Assembly (NCBI RefSeq): GCF_003171675.1 | Contig: NZ_QFZQ01000007.1 | Coordinates: 186,001-250,000, forward strand | Reading direction: 5' to 3' | Origin: Reichenbachiella versicolor | GTDB lineage: Bacteria > Bacteroidota > Bacteroidia > Cytophagales > Cyclobacteriaceae | DNA: 64,000 nt | Shown: in pieces, positions 34,444 through 44,333 of the stretch | Layout of the letters: the number at the start of each line of letters is the position of its first letter | Numbering within the stretch: position 1 is the first letter of the stretch | The notes under the pieces: generated by a model | Database searches by the model: none | What the model was told of the DNA's origin: nothing | What the model saw: only the letters and a program-made list of their open reading frames with translations | Made by a program: the position numbers and the translations under genes

Positions 34444-36447
34444 CTATAGACTTGATAAATTATCATTAGTTACTTTTCTAATAGCCTTGTTGCCTGTGTC
34501 TGTAACGAAAAGGTCTCCTGTATTATCTATGTATAGATTCCTAGGGTTTTTAAATTTAGCAATAAGACCATCTCCGTTTACCCAACCCAGACTCGATCGA
34601 AGAGCTCCCTCGACAGTGTTTACTTCTCCAGCATAAATACTTACTTCTCCGGTCTGTGTCACTTTTCGAATGAGACTATTTCCATGTTCTGCTACAAATA
34701 TGTTCCCTGCATGATCTACTGCGATTCCTGATGGCGAGTTAAATTTAGCATTCGAACCTACACCATTTTCTAACCCTCTGGTAGACCCTGCCAAAGTAGA
34801 AGTTAACCCTGAAGCATCTATTTTTCGAATTCGATTATTTCCTAAATCAGCGATAAACAAATTACCCGAACCATCTATTGCTACAGCTGTCGGCTTATTA
34901 AATGAAGAAGAAAAATCTCCATCTGCCGAACCAGGCATTCCATCTCCTGAACCTCCTATAGTTGCTACTCTTCCTGCAGAAGTAATTGCACGAATGGAAT
35001 GATTACCTTGATCTGTAACATAGAAATTACCAGAACCATCCATTACTATATCTGTAGGTTGATTAAATCTAGCTACTGTCAGTGCACCTTCTACATACCC
35101 TGAAGTGCCAGTCAATGATCCAGCATAAACGCTAACCTCCCCTGTGGGTGTAATTTTTCGTATTGCATGATTACCCTGATCACATACATATAAATTACCA
35201 GCCGCGTCGATAGTCATTCCATTAGGGCTTCTAAATCTAGCACTTGTTCCAGTTCCGCCTGAATTACCTGGTTGGCCAACCATCCCTGCAAAAACAGAAA
35301 TATTGCCATCCGTATCCATCTTTCTAATCACGTGATCTGACCAATCTGAAATATAAACTACTCCTGCTGCATCTTTTACCATTGCTCGAGGGCCGTTTAA
35401 TGGAGTACCAAAACCTCCTCCTATAAAAGCGCTTACTGTAATTCCTGATGGCTCGAAGATATCATTTACATTAATAGTTACATCTATAAATTCTTTAAAC
35501 TCGCCATCGGTCACTTCTACTCTTACAGAATGTGTTTTATCAGTCTCATAGTCTAGTGTTTTTGATTGATGAACTTTAATAGTTCCGTCTGATGAAACTT
35601 GAAATAGAATGACTCCTGCACCTGAAGGTAAAAACTTATATGTAAGACTCGTACCCTCTGGGTCTGTAGCTGTGACCTGACCTACTGTAGTTCCAGAAGC
35701 AACATCTTCATCTATAAAAAAAGTAAAAACACCATCGAAAGTTGGCGCCTCATTTACATCTGTTATATTTACTGTAATCGTTGCCATACTGGTCAATGTT
35801 CCATCACTTACTTCTAAGTCTATAGAGTAGCTATCCTTTATCTCATGATTGAAGGATGTCGAAGCTATAAGTTTACCGTCTGATGCGACGTCTAAGTCAT
35901 GGTGTAGAGGCTTTCCAGGCCAGCTAAATGTAAGCTCATCTCCTTCTGCATCAGAAGCTACTATTTGACCTATCAAAGCATCAATAGAATTGTTTTCTGC
36001 TATATCAAAACTCTGGTCGGATACTTTCGGAGCTGTATTTTTACTGACACTTATTACTTGAAGAGTAATGATAGCTGAAGCGGTATCCTTATCATCGGTC
36101 ACTTCTACTGTTATTTTATGTGAAGCTGAAACTCCTGCATCCAATGATTTACCATCTGCTAAACTAAGTTTACCGTCAGTACTTATTTCGAAGAGATCAT
36201 TATCATTGGTTTTGATACCAAATGAAAGCACATCAAGACTGTCTACATCAGAGGCAACAACTGTTGCTAGTATATCTGTGTCTGTTGCTGCTTCCGAAAC
36301 GTTGAAAGACTGAGCCTTGATAGTAGGCACACTATTTTGTACTTGTTTGAGGTTTTCTTCGGGTTCTGTGTCCTCGTTGTCTGCACACGAAAAAATTATT
36401 ACTGATAGAATCAATAATACTAATCCTGATAATTTAAGTTTTTTCAT
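34444..36447 (-). CDS. Lipoprotein with cadherin-like and NHL repeats
   Basis: The 667-residue protein has a lipoprotein signal with the lipid-attached Cys at 21 (IIFSCADNEDTE). The acidic residues after the Cys favour surface export in Bacteroidota. Three cadherin-like repeats follow (about 40-135, 138-232, 234-328), each with AENNSIDALIGQIVASD- and YETDKTHSVRVEVTD-like segments. The C-terminal half (about 338-660) is a beta-propeller of NHL repeats, for example PNGMTIDAAGNLYVCDQGNHAIRKI. This suggests a surface adhesin or glycan-binding protein. The cadherin module is related in pattern to that in the partial protein at the right edge. Confidence 0.88.
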   Translation of the reverse strand: MKKLKLSGLVLLILSVIIFSCADNEDTEPEENLKQVQNSVPTIKAQSFNVSEAATDTDILATVVASDVDSLDVLSFGIKTNDNDLFEISTDGKLSLADGKSLDAGVSASHKITVEVTDDKDTASAIITLQVISVSKNTAPKVSDQSFDIAENNSIDALIGQIVASDAEGDELTFSWPGKPLHHDLDVASDGKLIASTSFNHEIKDSYSIDLEVSDGTLTSMATITVNITDVNEAPTFDGVFTFFIDEDVASGTTVGQVTATDPEGTSLTYKFLPSGAGVILFQVSSDGTIKVHQSKTLDYETDKTHSVRVEVTDGEFKEFIDVTINVNDIFEPSGITVSAFIGGGFGTPLNGPRAMVKDAAGVVYISDWSDHVIRKMDTDGNISVFAGMVGQPGNSGGTGTSARFRSPNGMTIDAAGNLYVCDQGNHAIRKITPTGEVSVYAGSLTGTSGYVEGALTVARFNQPTDIVMDGSGNFYVTDQGNHSIRAITSAGRVATIGGSGDGMPGSADGDFSSSFNKPTAVAIDGSGNLFIADLGNNRIRKIDASGLTSTLAGSTRGLENGVGSNAKFNSPSGIAVDHAGNIFVAEHGNSLIRKVTQTGEVSIYAGEVNTVEGALRSSLGWVNGDGLIAKFKNPRNLYIDNTGDLFVTDTGNKAIRKVTNDNLSSL

Positions 36448-36648
36448 TATTCCTTGAAATTGTTGTTATTATACAAGATTAGAAAAACTCTACTACGACA
36501 GTTCAAATGGTTTTGTGAATGGCAAATTGAGTTTGTGAAAGGAAATATTTTTGTCGTGATGATATAAGTCAGGAAAACTGAATAGTTTTTTTTTTAGACA
36601 CTACCAACGGAATTTGGTAAGTAAACTTAATTGACTGTTGTCTTTTAC

Positions 36649-37875
36649 TTAAAACTCATGGATTGAAGGAAGTTTAACTACGACCTTAGTCCCAATTGGT
36701 GTTTGACTTTTGTATAAATCAGAAATATCATATCCAATTTCAGCATCACTCTGTGTTTTCAAAATACTCAGCCTTTGTTCTATGGCTTCTAATGCGTATG
36801 ATTTCTGATGATTTCTTCCTTGTCTTTGTTGGATCTCTTTTACTTTCTCACGTCCAACACCATTATCAATAATGGTACAGGTTAATATACCTGTATACTC
36901 AAAATGAATACTTAGATGCTTACTACCCGATTTATGAAATAGTCCGTGAACCAAAGAGTTTTCAATAAATGGCTGAATAATGAGGGACGGAAGTTGAAGC
37001 CCTTCTACGTTCTCGTGATAGATTTCATAAGTAAAGTCATTCCCAAACCGTAACTTTTCTAATCTGAGATATATATCTAAAAAATCCAATTCCTCATCCA
37101 TTCGAATGAAATCCTTATTTGAGTAATTCAATACATCTCGAACTAGCTGCGCAAATAATGTTATGTAATCATAGGAAGCATCAATATCCTGTTTTAGCAC
37201 TAGATCTTGTATCGAATTGAGCGAATTAAAAATAAAGTGTGAGTTCATTTGCGACCTTAGTGATTTGAGTTGTAGAAAGGCCAATTCGTTTTTTTTTGAT
37301 TCTTCAAGCCTCTTATTAACTGTCCTCAATAGAGCTTCATTCTTTTGATTTAGATTTTTAAATATTAAAGTGAATAAAAAAACAGCTAGAAAAACGAATA
37401 ATGTATTAATGTGTCCAAAATCAGAGCTTTGATATATATCTAAGAAATAGTTCGGAACATAAAACAGTGCTACGGAGACTAAGAAAGTAATGTAGTGAGT
37501 GACACTTTTGTCAAACAGAAGGATTGCAAGTACAGGTAAAGCGATGTATTCATATTCTCCAGCATGTCCCTTAAATGTGAAATTAGCGTTAATAAAAATC
37601 GCTCCTAGAATAAGTGAAAAGAAGAAATACCTTGCAGCAGTTAACTTGGACTTGAATTGTAGATAAATAGTTATAAACGAACAGAATATAGCAACAATAG
37701 ACACACTCAGGCGCTGTGGTGTCAGGTATGAAGAAACAAATAAAAGTTCAACAAGAGCCACGAAAATAGAGGTCAATATTGTAAATATTGACATAAAGTT
37801 TAAAAGTCTGCACCTCTTGTTTTCGAGTAAAGAATACTCTTCTGAAATACCAATATTGAGAATTCTACTAAGCAT
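36649..37875 (-). CDS. LytS-type sensor histidine kinase
   Basis: The 408-residue protein has about six membrane helices (25-175), a short coiled coil, and a His_kinase domain with the phospho-acceptor H213 in SLRSQMNSHFIFNSLNSIQDLV. The N-box N306 in QPFIENSLVHGL belongs to the ATPase domain, which ends with DNGVGREKVKE. It has no extracellular sensor domain, so the signal is probably sensed in or at the membrane. The gene is 6 bases downstream of its partner regulator. Confidence 0.92.
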   Translation of the reverse strand: MLSRILNIGISEEYSLLENKRCRLLNFMSIFTILTSIFVALVELLFVSSYLTPQRLSVSIVAIFCSFITIYLQFKSKLTAARYFFFSLILGAIFINANFTFKGHAGEYEYIALPVLAILLFDKSVTHYITFLVSVALFYVPNYFLDIYQSSDFGHINTLFVFLAVFLFTLIFKNLNQKNEALLRTVNKRLEESKKNELAFLQLKSLRSQMNSHFIFNSLNSIQDLVLKQDIDASYDYITLFAQLVRDVLNYSNKDFIRMDEELDFLDIYLRLEKLRFGNDFTYEIYHENVEGLQLPSLIIQPFIENSLVHGLFHKSGSKHLSIHFEYTGILTCTIIDNGVGREKVKEIQQRQGRNHQKSYALEAIEQRLSILKTQSDAEIGYDISDLYKSQTPIGTKVVVKLPSIHEF

Positions 37876-37881
37876 TTTGCT

Positions 37882-38625
37882 TTAAAGAGACTGGATATCT
37901 AAATCCTTCAATTTGGATCTTGAAATTTTAGTTTCAAGTAAGCCATTCCCCAATATAGCAGTTTGTTTAGAACGGTTGATGTTAGTAAGGTGATCTCTAT
38001 TGATTATCCACGCTCTATGTATTCGAATAAATTGCTCGTTAAGTGATAGTATCCCTTCAAAGTACTTCAGATTTTTACTAGTAGTAATACTTTCTTTAGC
38101 ACTCATGTGAATTTTACTGTATGCCCCATCTGCCTCTACAGCTAAAATATCCTCAATATTGACAACTTTCCGATTGCCGAGTTGAGGAACAACTAACTGC
38201 TTGAATTTCTTTTCTTGAATAGAATTCAATAACATTTTATATCTAGACAAATCCTTTTCTATGGAAAGCCTTTCTTCTACTTTTTCAATTGCTTTATTAA
38301 GCATTTTTCTATCTACAGGTTTGACTAAATAATCTGTAGCGTTTAGTTCAAATGCCTTGATTGCATACTGATCAAATGCCGTAACAAATATGATATCAAA
38401 GTCAATTTCATCAATAAAACTAGCTATTTCATACCCTGCATAATTAGGCATTTGAATATCCAAAAAAACAATGTCTGGATTACATTCTTTTATCTCCTGT
38501 ACACCCTCGATTAGATTATCACAATTCGCTACAATCTCTATGCTAGGGTACCTTTTCAGTAAATTAAAAAGAACATTTCTAGCTCTTTCTTCATCATCTA
38601 TGATGATGGTTTTGAGTTTGATCAT
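37882..38625 (-). CDS. LytTR-family response regulator
   Basis: The 247-residue protein has a receiver domain (1-115) with phospho-acceptor D56 (IVFLDIQMP) and the conserved K102 (DYLVKPVDR), then a LytTR DNA-binding domain (about 140-245) containing VVNIEDILAVEADGAYSKIHM and FIRIHRAWIINRDHLTNI. With the kinase just downstream it forms a complete two-component system. The nearest candidate target is the surface lipoprotein gene at 34444. Confidence 0.93.
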   Translation of the reverse strand: MIKLKTIIIDDEERARNVLFNLLKRYPSIEIVANCDNLIEGVQEIKECNPDIVFLDIQMPNYAGYEIASFIDEIDFDIIFVTAFDQYAIKAFELNATDYLVKPVDRKMLNKAIEKVEERLSIEKDLSRYKMLLNSIQEKKFKQLVVPQLGNRKVVNIEDILAVEADGAYSKIHMSAKESITTSKNLKYFEGILSLNEQFIRIHRAWIINRDHLTNINRSKQTAILGNGLLETKISRSKLKDLDIQSL

Positions 38626-38840
38626 GTGTTTTTCTGCAATGAAAACTTTATAAAAGTTAACAATCTAGGGCATTAGTCTTCAAAGTAGAAAACAATTTTA
38701 TGATTGACGATTTGAGTTTGTGAACTATATATTACCAGTTTTTCTAAGCTGATATGATTAAGCTATTTACTCCTTTATCAATTGTAACTATAGACTAAAA
38801 CATATCTTGAAAAGCACTAATTGAACCAACTGACAAGTAG

Positions 38841-39815
38841 TTAGGCATTGTCATTTATTTTCGATTTGATCAAGTATTCGTTTTCTTTTTGCGGAGAACT
38901 TTGGATCATCATCTCTCCAATAAACCCAGCCAAAAAGAGTTGCATACCTATGATTATAGCTACCAACGCAAGAAAGAACAACGGCTGATCAACAATATCT
39001 CTGGCCATTTGCATTGTTTGTAACTCATAGATTTTTTTACCGATCAAGAAAAATGTTATTACTGTCCCGAATAAAAAAGAAATAGTTCCCAGAGAACCAA
39101 AGAAGTGCATTGGTCTCTTTCTAAATTTAGAGACGAATGATATGGATAATAGATCTAAGAATCCGAAGATAAATCGCTCTAGACCAAACTTTGTAGTACC
39201 ATACTTTCGAGCTTGATGCTGTACTATTTGTTCTCCTATCTTATCATATCCTTTTCCTTTAGCTAAAAACGGAATATACCTATGCATCTCACCATAGACA
39301 TCAATAGCTTTAATCACTTCATTCTTATAGGCCTTTAGACCACAGTTGAAGTCATTTAAGTAAATACCTGAGAACTTTCTAGCGACTAGATTAAAAAACT
39401 TAGAAGGTATAGTCTTCATGATCGGATCAAAACGCTTTTTCTTCCAACCTGAGACTAAATCATAATTTTCATTAATTATTTTGTTGTACAACCCTGGAAT
39501 CTCATCTGGACTATCCTGCAAATCCGCATCCATTGTAATGACAACATTCCCTGTAGCATTTTTAAATCCTACATTGAGAGCAGCAGACTTTCCGTAGTTT
39601 CTATTGAACTGAATACCCACGACTTCTGAATGATCCTTTGCTAGACTTGAAATTACTTGCCAAGAATTATCCGAGCTACCATCATCAATAAATAGAACTT
39701 CATATTTGTATTGGTTTTCATCACATACTTTCTTAATCCAAGCATGCAACTCCCCCAATGACTCATCTTCATTAAATAATGGTACTACAATGGATATATC
39801 TAGTTCGTTGGCCAT
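38841..39815 (-). CDS. GT2 family glycosyltransferase with two C-terminal membrane helices
   Basis: The 324-residue protein has a GT-A core (5-230) with VVPLFNEDESLGELHAWI, FIDDGSSDNSW, ITMDADLQDSPDEI (DxD) and LNDFNCGLKAYK, followed by two transmembrane helices (about 240-310). This is the pattern of polyprenol-phosphate sugar transferases (DPM1/GtrB/ArnC-like). It is the last gene of a closely packed operon with the two DUF4199 genes, the dihydroorotase-like gene and a BatA-like gene. Confidence 0.9.
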   Translation of the reverse strand: MANELDISIVVPLFNEDESLGELHAWIKKVCDENQYKYEVLFIDDGSSDNSWQVISSLAKDHSEVVGIQFNRNYGKSAALNVGFKNATGNVVITMDADLQDSPDEIPGLYNKIINENYDLVSGWKKKRFDPIMKTIPSKFFNLVARKFSGIYLNDFNCGLKAYKNEVIKAIDVYGEMHRYIPFLAKGKGYDKIGEQIVQHQARKYGTTKFGLERFIFGFLDLLSISFVSKFRKRPMHFFGSLGTISFLFGTVITFFLIGKKIYELQTMQMARDIVDQPLFFLALVAIIIGMQLFLAGFIGEMMIQSSPQKENEYLIKSKINDNA

Positions 39816-39816
39816 T

Positions 39817-40356
39817 TTATTCTTCGAAATCAGGTCTTGATTTTTTAATAAAGAACGCTCCTATAGCTCCTAAGAATATTGCTCTAATTAGCAATATATA
39901 GCTGTTTGAGATAAGAGAATAATAAGAAAAACTCATCTTAAGACTTGTCTCCAGTTCATCTAAACTTTTGTCAATTTCCTTTTCCTCCAAATTTAACATT
40001 CTAAATGCTTGTTCTGAGCTTTTAAGCCCTTCAGTCAGCATAATTTCTTTAATCTTAGGATCGATATAGTTACAGATAGAAATATGGGCTACCTCAGCGA
40101 TGTACCCAGATATGAAGAATAATATAGAGGCATAAACGAAAGCGCCGAAATAAGACAGATAACCTTCATAATGCAAATTTCTTTCATGACGCCCGAGTCG
40201 AATCAAAACGGAAAAGGCAACAATAACACCAACGAATCCTGATACTCCCATATATAGCTCTCTACCGATCATAATGAGTATGAAGGATATTATCGCTCCG
40301 ATTCCACCTGCTAAGGCTCCGTGTTTTAGTCCTGTTATATTTAGTTCGTTGTTCAT
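39817..40356 (-). CDS. DUF4199 family membrane protein
   Basis: The 179-residue protein has four transmembrane helices (about 12-50, 68-95 and 140-165) and an internal charged helical region (about 105-138). It matches the DUF4199 pattern with ALAGGIGAIISFILIMIG and LIRLGRHERNLHYEGYLSYFGAF. Function is not known. It ends one base before the GT2 start and is 40 bases downstream of a second DUF4199 gene. Confidence 0.82.
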   Translation of the reverse strand: MNNELNITGLKHGALAGGIGAIISFILIMIGRELYMGVSGFVGVIVAFSVLIRLGRHERNLHYEGYLSYFGAFVYASILFFISGYIAEVAHISICNYIDPKIKEIMLTEGLKSSEQAFRMLNLEEKEIDKSLDELETSLKMSFSYYSLISNSYILLIRAIFLGAIGAFFIKKSRPDFEE

Positions 40357-40396
40357 TACTTTTTTGAGAGTGGCCGAAAATAAGAAGAATCTATGA

Positions 40397-40912
40397 TTAT
40401 CTCTCTGTTTTCTTCATTACAAGAGAGATTACTGTAGTTAGAAAAAAGCCTAACAATACCCGTTTTAGGAAGCTATCCAATACTAGATCCTTAGCGTCAT
40501 TGTTTTCGATTTTCATTACTTGTTCGTTAAACATTTCTTGCCCTAACTCTTCAACAGTCTTATCCTTATTCGATACAAGATCATCTATTCTTACTTGAAT
40601 GAAATTTTCTACAAGACTTGAATCTATGAATTCCAAAAAAACAAAAGTAAATGCTGATGTAAGGGTTGCTATTAAAACATATAATATAACTCCTAATGAC
40701 ATTCCTTGTCCGAAAGAAAGCAGGCTACCATTTCGATAATCTCGAAACTCTCTTATTCCAAAATATAAGAATATCGGAAGGATAAATATGTTTATGATAT
40801 ACATCTCCACAAGCGGATTAGCTCCACTGAAATAGTATATCATGAAAATAAACATATATATACCAGATCCTATCAGTCCAAATTTGATGGAAGTATTAAA
40901 CAGTGAATTCAT
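40397..40912 (-). CDS. DUF4199 family membrane protein
   Basis: The 171-residue protein has the same architecture as its neighbour: four membrane helices and a soluble helical loop (EFIDSSLVENFIQVRIDDLVSNKDKTVEELGQEMF), with the DUF4199-type FRDYRNGSLLSFGQGMSLGV. The two copies are clearly paralogous in layout, though diverged. It overlaps neither neighbour and lies 2 bases after the dihydroorotase-like gene. Confidence 0.82.
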   Translation of the reverse strand: MNSLFNTSIKFGLIGSGIYMFIFMIYYFSGANPLVEMYIINIFILPIFLYFGIREFRDYRNGSLLSFGQGMSLGVILYVLIATLTSAFTFVFLEFIDSSLVENFIQVRIDDLVSNKDKTVEELGQEMFNEQVMKIENNDAKDLVLDSFLKRVLLGFFLTTVISLVMKKTER

Positions 40913-40914
40913 TT

Positions 40915-42174
40915 TTAGAATATCTGAGACTTAGTACCATTGAATACTGCAGTAACCTTTCCCGTTAGTTCCTTTCCCCAGAAAGTAGAATTTCTAGATT
41001 TAGACAGATTGGTACTGTCATCAAGTTTCCACTTCTTTTTGGGATCAAAGAGTGTAAGATTAACAGAATTACCTTCTTCGATTGTCGCTGATTCTATCTT
41101 TAGAATAGATCTAGGAGCTGTGGTTATCTTCTCAATCCAGATGTTTAGATCTAGCTTTGATCCAAGAGATAATAATCCTGGAAGGATAGTCTGGAGTCCC
41201 ATAATACCAAAATCTGCCTTGTCAAATTCTAATTTTTTACACTCTTCATCATGTGGTGTATGCGCCGATACAATTAAATCTATTACCCCTTCTTCCAGTC
41301 CTTTGATCAATGCTTTTCTATCTTTTTCTGTTCTAAGAGGAGGATTGATTTTATAGTTAGGATCATATGTCACTACATCTTCATCAGTATGCAATAAATG
41401 GTGAATACTTACATCACACGTTACATTCAACCCTGCATTCTTAGCTTTCTTAATAAGCTTGATACTTTCTTTGGAAGAGATATTAGAGAAGTGAATTTTA
41501 CCACCTGCGTATTTTAGTAGGTCAAGATCTCTTTTGATACTAATATGCTCAGCAAGAGCAGGCATTCCTCTAAGACCTAGGTTGGTACTGACAATACCCT
41601 CATGCATCGTACAAAACCTTGTCAACATTCGGTCTTCTGGAAGATTTATCAATAAACCGTCTACCTTCTGAAGATATATCAGAGATTTCAGAAGAATATC
41701 AGTATGCCAAATTGGTTTTTCACCATCTGAAAATGCTACTGCACCTGCTTCGTGCAAATCTAGCATTTCAGTAAAGTCCTCTCCTTTGGTATCAATAGTG
41801 ACTGCTGCTATTGGAAATAAATCCGTAGTATGATACGCACTTCTTGACTTGATATATTCAATATGACTCTTAGTCTGAATTACTGGAGTGGTATTCGGTA
41901 AAGTAGCTACGCCTGTGAATCCAGAGGCCGCTGCCAATTGACAACCTGAATCAATATCTTCTTTATGTTCTAATCCTGGATCATTAAAATTGGCTTGCAT
42001 ATCGAACCAACCTTGAGATAGATACTGTCCTTTGCAATCTAGAACTCGATCTGCTTTATGCTCTTCCTTATCGATCTTAGCGATAACTCCGTCCTTGACA
42101 AATACATTGAGGGTTTTGTTATGATGCGGTGAGCTTGGGTCGAGAATCTTTACTTCTCTTAAGAGGATACTCAT
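40915..42174 (-). CDS. Dihydroorotase homologue lacking the metal-binding residues
   Basis: The 419-residue protein has the overall amidohydrolase fold and length of the dihydroorotase of pyrimidine synthesis. However, the residues that bind the zinc ions are changed. The HxH motif is QAN (60-62, in FDMQANFNDPGLEHKEDI), the usual H-A-E-D loop is NLPEDR, the IxHxS histidine is N231 (FSNISSKES), and the catalytic Asp of DHAPH is A304 (SAHTPHD). It is therefore unlikely to catalyse the dihydroorotase reaction. It may be structural, regulatory, or repurposed in this operon. The start is one base from the BatA-like gene stop. Confidence 0.9.
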   Translation of the reverse strand: MSILLREVKILDPSSPHHNKTLNVFVKDGVIAKIDKEEHKADRVLDCKGQYLSQGWFDMQANFNDPGLEHKEDIDSGCQLAAASGFTGVATLPNTTPVIQTKSHIEYIKSRSAYHTTDLFPIAAVTIDTKGEDFTEMLDLHEAGAVAFSDGEKPIWHTDILLKSLIYLQKVDGLLINLPEDRMLTRFCTMHEGIVSTNLGLRGMPALAEHISIKRDLDLLKYAGGKIHFSNISSKESIKLIKKAKNAGLNVTCDVSIHHLLHTDEDVVTYDPNYKINPPLRTEKDRKALIKGLEEGVIDLIVSAHTPHDEECKKLEFDKADFGIMGLQTILPGLLSLGSKLDLNIWIEKITTAPRSILKIESATIEEGNSVNLTLFDPKKKWKLDDSTNLSKSRNSTFWGKELTGKVTAVFNGTKSQIF

Positions 42175-44160
42175 TTACAGAAATCTGATTAATAATGTCT
42201 CAACGGTTAAAAATACCAAGCACAAAATTAATGCATATTTCCATAAATCCTGATGGAGGTACTTTTCTTTAAGATCACGACCAAATTCGCTTTCATCACT
42301 GAATTCGAATAATTCGATATTGTTTTGTGATCCTGCCAATGCCTTTAGCTGGTCTTCGGTATAGGGTATTAAGTCAGACTCTACCTTGGGATGATTAAAT
42401 GCCAGTTTAGAGACTGACTTTTGTTGATTTTTCAACTCATATATTCCCGTTTTGATCAAATCTGTAGGAACTTCCAAGATTAGTCTATTACTAGCTGTTC
42501 TCTGACTAGGAACTAATTGAGCATTATGGTTGACTAGCTTGTAGAGTTCTTTTTTGTTAATTGAGTCTAATGTCATGCTGATAATGTCTTGATCCGTTGA
42601 GTAAGCCAAAGATTGGTTTACTAAACTACTTCGCTCCGCAATTCGGTGCATCAAGGGTACAAAAAGTGCGTTCTCTGTAAGTGTAGAATGACTATTTGAT
42701 ATAGGTGCACTAAATGCATATAAACTTCCTTTATTCTCAAATAGACTCAAAAACGGAGTACCTAACTGACTACTTAAAATTACATCCGTAGAATTGAAAT
42801 AGGACAGTAGAATTTTACAAGAAGGCATCTTATTTCGTTTATCTACTTTTTCGAAAATATTAACAAAGAATGGATGATCAATGTCTGGTGTTTTTACCGT
42901 TCCCTCTTGCGGTTCATCTAGTTGGTCGTATCCTATTCCCAAGGGCACTAGGTATTCTAACGAAGTAGACTTTTCATTAGGGATGAAGACTATTGTTTTA
43001 CCTTCGGCATACATAGACGCTACTACGCCGGATAGTCCTTTGTCAATATTTTGAAGTTCGTTAAGTATTACTAGATCACTATTTTTAATGGACTCATAGT
43101 TGACTTTATTCGACGAAAATCCAGAATAGTTAAAAAGTTCATTGGATGAGAAGACTTTTTCAAACCTACTTGACTCTGATCCATCTTTTACCTCTGAAAT
43201 ATTAATCCCATTAAGTGTATTGATGATAAAATGGTATTGATTATCAAAAGTGATCGGATAGTCTTCGATGCTTAATTGACATACATTGGTAGGTTCAAGT
43301 TTTTTGTCGAGTTCAAATTCGATAGTAACCGTTTCTCCTGCGTCTATGTCAATTGAAGCTCCCGAGGAGATATTTTGATTTATAAAAAGCTTGATATGTA
43401 AATCTATGATAGAATTACTTCCGTGGTTAGTCAATGAAGCGATGACTTGATTTCGCTGTCCTGGGATGACGAAAGGAGAACGCAAATAGACACTATCAAC
43501 GCTTACATTATTATATTGATCAAACCGAACTGGTAATAGATAGTATTTGCTTAAACTATCCGTAATTTCAAGATTCCTCTTCGTACTCAATTGGTAATCA
43601 GAGACAATGAACACATCTTTTTGATCAATTTCTGAGTCCTTGATTTTTTTCATTATTTGCTCAAAACTCCTATCCTGATTTGTCTCTGACAAATCATACA
43701 TCAGTTCAGTGATTTGTTCTTTGGAGCGATAATGATTTGATTTTGGTGCAAATTCATTCGTTATAAGTCTGAATTTGGCTGCATCTGGGTAGAGTTCTAG
43801 TAGCTGACTAACTAAGAGCACACTTTGAGTGATACCTGTTTTATCTCCAACCTTATTGGACATGCTGGGGGAATTGTCTAGATAGATATCTACGTGTGTG
43901 CCACTAATGCCTTCTTCATTACTCGGAATGAATGGTTGAGCAAAAGTCAAAACTGCAAAAGCTATAAATAGCATTCTAGCTGCCATGATAAGAAGGTGCT
44001 TCAACCGCTGATTGGATGCATTTTTTTTCTGGACTGACTTTAGAAAACGAACATTGGAGAAAATTACCAACTTAGGTTTCCTGAAATTGAACAGGTGAAT
44101 AATGACTGGAATAGTCATTAATAAAAGTGCCCAAAGAAAAGAGGGGTACATGAACTGCAT
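42175..44160 (-). CDS. BatA-domain/VWA-containing membrane protein
   Basis: The 661-residue protein begins with the BatA N-terminal membrane domain (MYPSFLWALLLMTIPVIIHLFNFRKPKLVIFSNVRFLKSVQKKN) with a second helix (MLFIAFAVLTFAQPFI). A VWA-like domain with DNSPSMS follows (about 93-230), then a long beta-rich extracytoplasmic region. A final C-terminal helix (LWKYALILCLVFLTVETLLI) returns to the membrane. Such proteins are membrane-anchored in Bacteroidota and are often linked to aerotolerance or envelope stress operons. It is the first gene of the operon. Confidence 0.88.
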   Translation of the reverse strand: MQFMYPSFLWALLLMTIPVIIHLFNFRKPKLVIFSNVRFLKSVQKKNASNQRLKHLLIMAARMLFIAFAVLTFAQPFIPSNEEGISGTHVDIYLDNSPSMSNKVGDKTGITQSVLLVSQLLELYPDAAKFRLITNEFAPKSNHYRSKEQITELMYDLSETNQDRSFEQIMKKIKDSEIDQKDVFIVSDYQLSTKRNLEITDSLSKYYLLPVRFDQYNNVSVDSVYLRSPFVIPGQRNQVIASLTNHGSNSIIDLHIKLFINQNISSGASIDIDAGETVTIEFELDKKLEPTNVCQLSIEDYPITFDNQYHFIINTLNGINISEVKDGSESSRFEKVFSSNELFNYSGFSSNKVNYESIKNSDLVILNELQNIDKGLSGVVASMYAEGKTIVFIPNEKSTSLEYLVPLGIGYDQLDEPQEGTVKTPDIDHPFFVNIFEKVDKRNKMPSCKILLSYFNSTDVILSSQLGTPFLSLFENKGSLYAFSAPISNSHSTLTENALFVPLMHRIAERSSLVNQSLAYSTDQDIISMTLDSINKKELYKLVNHNAQLVPSQRTASNRLILEVPTDLIKTGIYELKNQQKSVSKLAFNHPKVESDLIPYTEDQLKALAGSQNNIELFEFSDESEFGRDLKEKYLHQDLWKYALILCLVFLTVETLLIRFL

Positions 44161-44333
44161 AGGAGCAAATCTATGTTAATAATGCCCTTTTGAGGTAGTT
44201 GTTGATTTAAAAAAATCAGATAATAAATATCGTTAGAGTTAATTTGGCCTTTAGAAGCGAAAGGCAGGTTGATAGTGAGATATAAATCTCAATCGTAATA
44301 GTGTGCTTTTTTTGCGCAATTTGATTTCAAAAT

